The translations under genes were made by a program, and so were the position numbers. 6,451 nt of DNA, taken from contig JAIUYB010000136.1 in NCBI GenBank assembly GCA_020216625.1, forward strand, positions 1 to 6,451. Direction: 5' to 3'. Positions 5,278 to 6,451 of this stretch are shown one piece after another. The notes beneath the pieces were generated by a model. The model was not told the DNA's origin. It did not search any database and saw nothing but the letters and a program-made list of their open reading frames with translations. Numbering within the stretch: position 1 is the first letter of the stretch; each line of letters opens with the position of its first letter. This DNA comes from Desulfarculus sp. (GTDB lineage: Bacteria; Desulfobacterota; Desulfarculia; Desulfarculales; Desulfarculaceae).

Positions 5278-6450
5278 ATGGGCATCAGCAAACGGGCGCT
5301 AGACATTCCCCCCTTCATAGTGATGGACGTGCTGGAGCGGGCCCAGGAGCTCCAGGCCCAGGGGCGCTCCGTCATCCACCTGGAGGTGGGCGAGCCGGAT
5401 TTCGACACCCCCGAGCCCATCAAGGCGGCCGCCGCCCAGGCCCTGGCCCAGGGTCAGACCCACTACACCCACTCGCTGGGCATCAAGCCCCTGCGCCAGG
5501 CCATCGCCGATCACTATCGCGCCCGCTACGGCGTGGAGGTGGACCCGGAGCGGGTGCTGGTCACCTCCGGCACCAGCCCGGGCATGTTGCTGATGTTCGC
5601 GGCCCTGTTGGAGACCGGCGACGAGATCATACTCTCCGACCCCTGCTACGCCTGCTACCCCAATTTCGTCAGCTTTTGCGGCGGCCAGCCGGTCTACGTG
5701 CCGGTGGCCGAGGACGACGCCTTCCAGTACCGGCCCGAGGAGATCCAAAAGCGCCTGAGCCCCCGCACCAAGGCGGTGGTGATCAACAGCCCGGCCAACC
5801 CCACCGGCCAGCTCCTGACCCCCGAGCGCATGGCCGCCATCGCCGCGCTGGCCCCGGGCAAGTCGGGCCCGCCCTATGTGATCAGCGACGAGATCTACCA
5901 CGGCCTGACCTACGAAGGCGAGGAGCACACCATTCTGGAGTACACCGACAGAGCCTTCGTGCTGGGCGGCTTCAGCAAGCTCTACGCCATGACCGGCTGG
6001 CGGCTGGGCTATCTGATCGTGCCGCCCCATTACCTGCGGCCGCTGCAGAAGATGCACCAGAACTTCGCCATCTGCGCGCCCTCCATGGCCCAGTGGGCCG
6101 GCATCGCCGCCCTGACCCAGTGCCAGAAGGAGGTGGAGCGCATGGTGGGGCGCTACAACGCCCGCCGGATGCACATCGTCGACGGCCTGCGCCGGCTGGG
6201 CTTCTCCATCCCGGTGACGCCCCAGGGGGCCTTCTACCTGCTCACCAGTTGCGCCCACCTGGACCGGGACGACTACCGCCTGGCCTTCGACATCCTGGAA
6301 AAGGCCGGGGTGGCGGTGACCCCGGGGCGGGACTTCGGCCCCGGCGGGCATGGCTTCCTGCGCTTCTCCTACTGCAACAGCCTGGAGAACATCAGCGAGG
6401 GCCTGCGGCGGCTGGAGGGTTACCTGAAGGGCGGCTGCCGCGCGCTATGA
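5278..6450 (+). CDS. PLP-dependent class I/II aminotransferase
   Basis: A complete 390-residue fold-type I aminotransferase, cytoplasmic, transferring an amino group between an amino acid and a 2-oxoacid. Signatures in order: VGEPDFDTP (37-45), the phosphate-binding SGTSPGM (97-103), NSPANPTG (170-177, with Asn174 for PLP), SDEIYHGL (203-210, Asp204 and Tyr207), the Schiff-base lysine in GGFSKLYAMTGWRLGY (Lys234) and the substrate carboxylate arginine in LRFSYCNS (Arg362). All catalytic residues are present. The layout is that of the aspartate aminotransferase I-gamma group, but specificity (aspartate, alanine, aromatic or other) cannot be read from sequence alone. It is not a typical HisC despite lying near hisG. 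The ATG at 5278 is chosen because CGAGG ends seven bases before it; the in-frame GTG at 5272 is too close to that site. A terminator and 267 bases separate it from hisG, so it is probably its own unit. Confidence 0.92.
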   Translation: MGISKRALDIPPFIVMDVLERAQELQAQGRSVIHLEVGEPDFDTPEPIKAAAAQALAQGQTHYTHSLGIKPLRQAIADHYRARYGVEVDPERVLVTSGTSPGMLLMFAALLETGDEIILSDPCYACYPNFVSFCGGQPVYVPVAEDDAFQYRPEEIQKRLSPRTKAVVINSPANPTGQLLTPERMAAIAALAPGKSGPPYVISDEIYHGLTYEGEEHTILEYTDRAFVLGGFSKLYAMTGWRLGYLIVPPHYLRPLQKMHQNFAICAPSMAQWAGIAALTQCQKEVERMVGRYNARRMHIVDGLRRLGFSIPVTPQGAFYLLTSCAHLDRDDYRLAFDILEKAGVAVTPGRDFGPGGHGFLRFSYCNSLENISEGLRRLEGYLKGGCRAL

Positions 6451-6451
6451 C

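Noticed and set aside
5299..6351. 350-codon minus-strand open frame opposite the aminotransferase
   Set aside because: The translation is His/Gly/Val/Gln-rich and matches no family, and the plus strand encodes an aminotransferase with every catalytic residue.
1..6451. CRISPR array, tRNA/rRNA, toxin-antitoxin or defence island
   Set aside because: No regularly spaced repeats, no cloverleaf or rRNA-like sequence, and every sizeable gene is metabolic, a lipoprotein or a transposase fragment.

Overview
The window is about 6.4 kb of GC-rich bacterial chromosome with strong G/C bias at third codon positions. The hisI-hisG pair with a long-form HisG, a cytidylate-kinase-like protein fused to a BON domain, and a GlcD-type oxidase together suggest a GC-rich deltaproteobacterium (Desulfobacterota, possibly a sulfate reducer or relative). 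That assignment rests on gene content and remembered family resemblance, not on a search.

Layout, left to right. Bases 2-307 are the 3' end of an IS3-family transposase; it keeps the last two catalytic residues but its tail looks degenerate. An AT-richer gap (308-506) with short repeats and promoter-like hexamers leads into a GlcD-type FAD-linked 2-hydroxyacid oxidase (507-1886, +). A short gap with a strong GC hairpin separates it from a convergent small lipoprotein gene (1954-2451, -). A 276-base divergent region with palindromes and a perfect TATAAT precedes the kinase-BON gene (2728-3555, +), which ends at hairpins and a T6 run. A TTGACA box embedded in a 15-base palindrome then leads into the overlapping pair hisI (3761-4138, +) and hisG (4135-5010, +). 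A long-stem terminator follows hisG, and the window closes with a complete class I/II PLP aminotransferase gene (5278-6450, +).

Functionally this is mostly ordinary metabolism. HisG and HisI catalyse steps 1 and 3 of histidine biosynthesis and are very probably co-translated. The oxidase and aminotransferase act on small organic and amino acids but appear to be separate transcription units. The least explained parts are the lipoprotein, the kinase-BON protein and several palindromes in the intergenic regions. I found no CRISPR array, tRNA, rRNA, toxin-antitoxin pair or defence system. No clearly new multi-gene system is visible.
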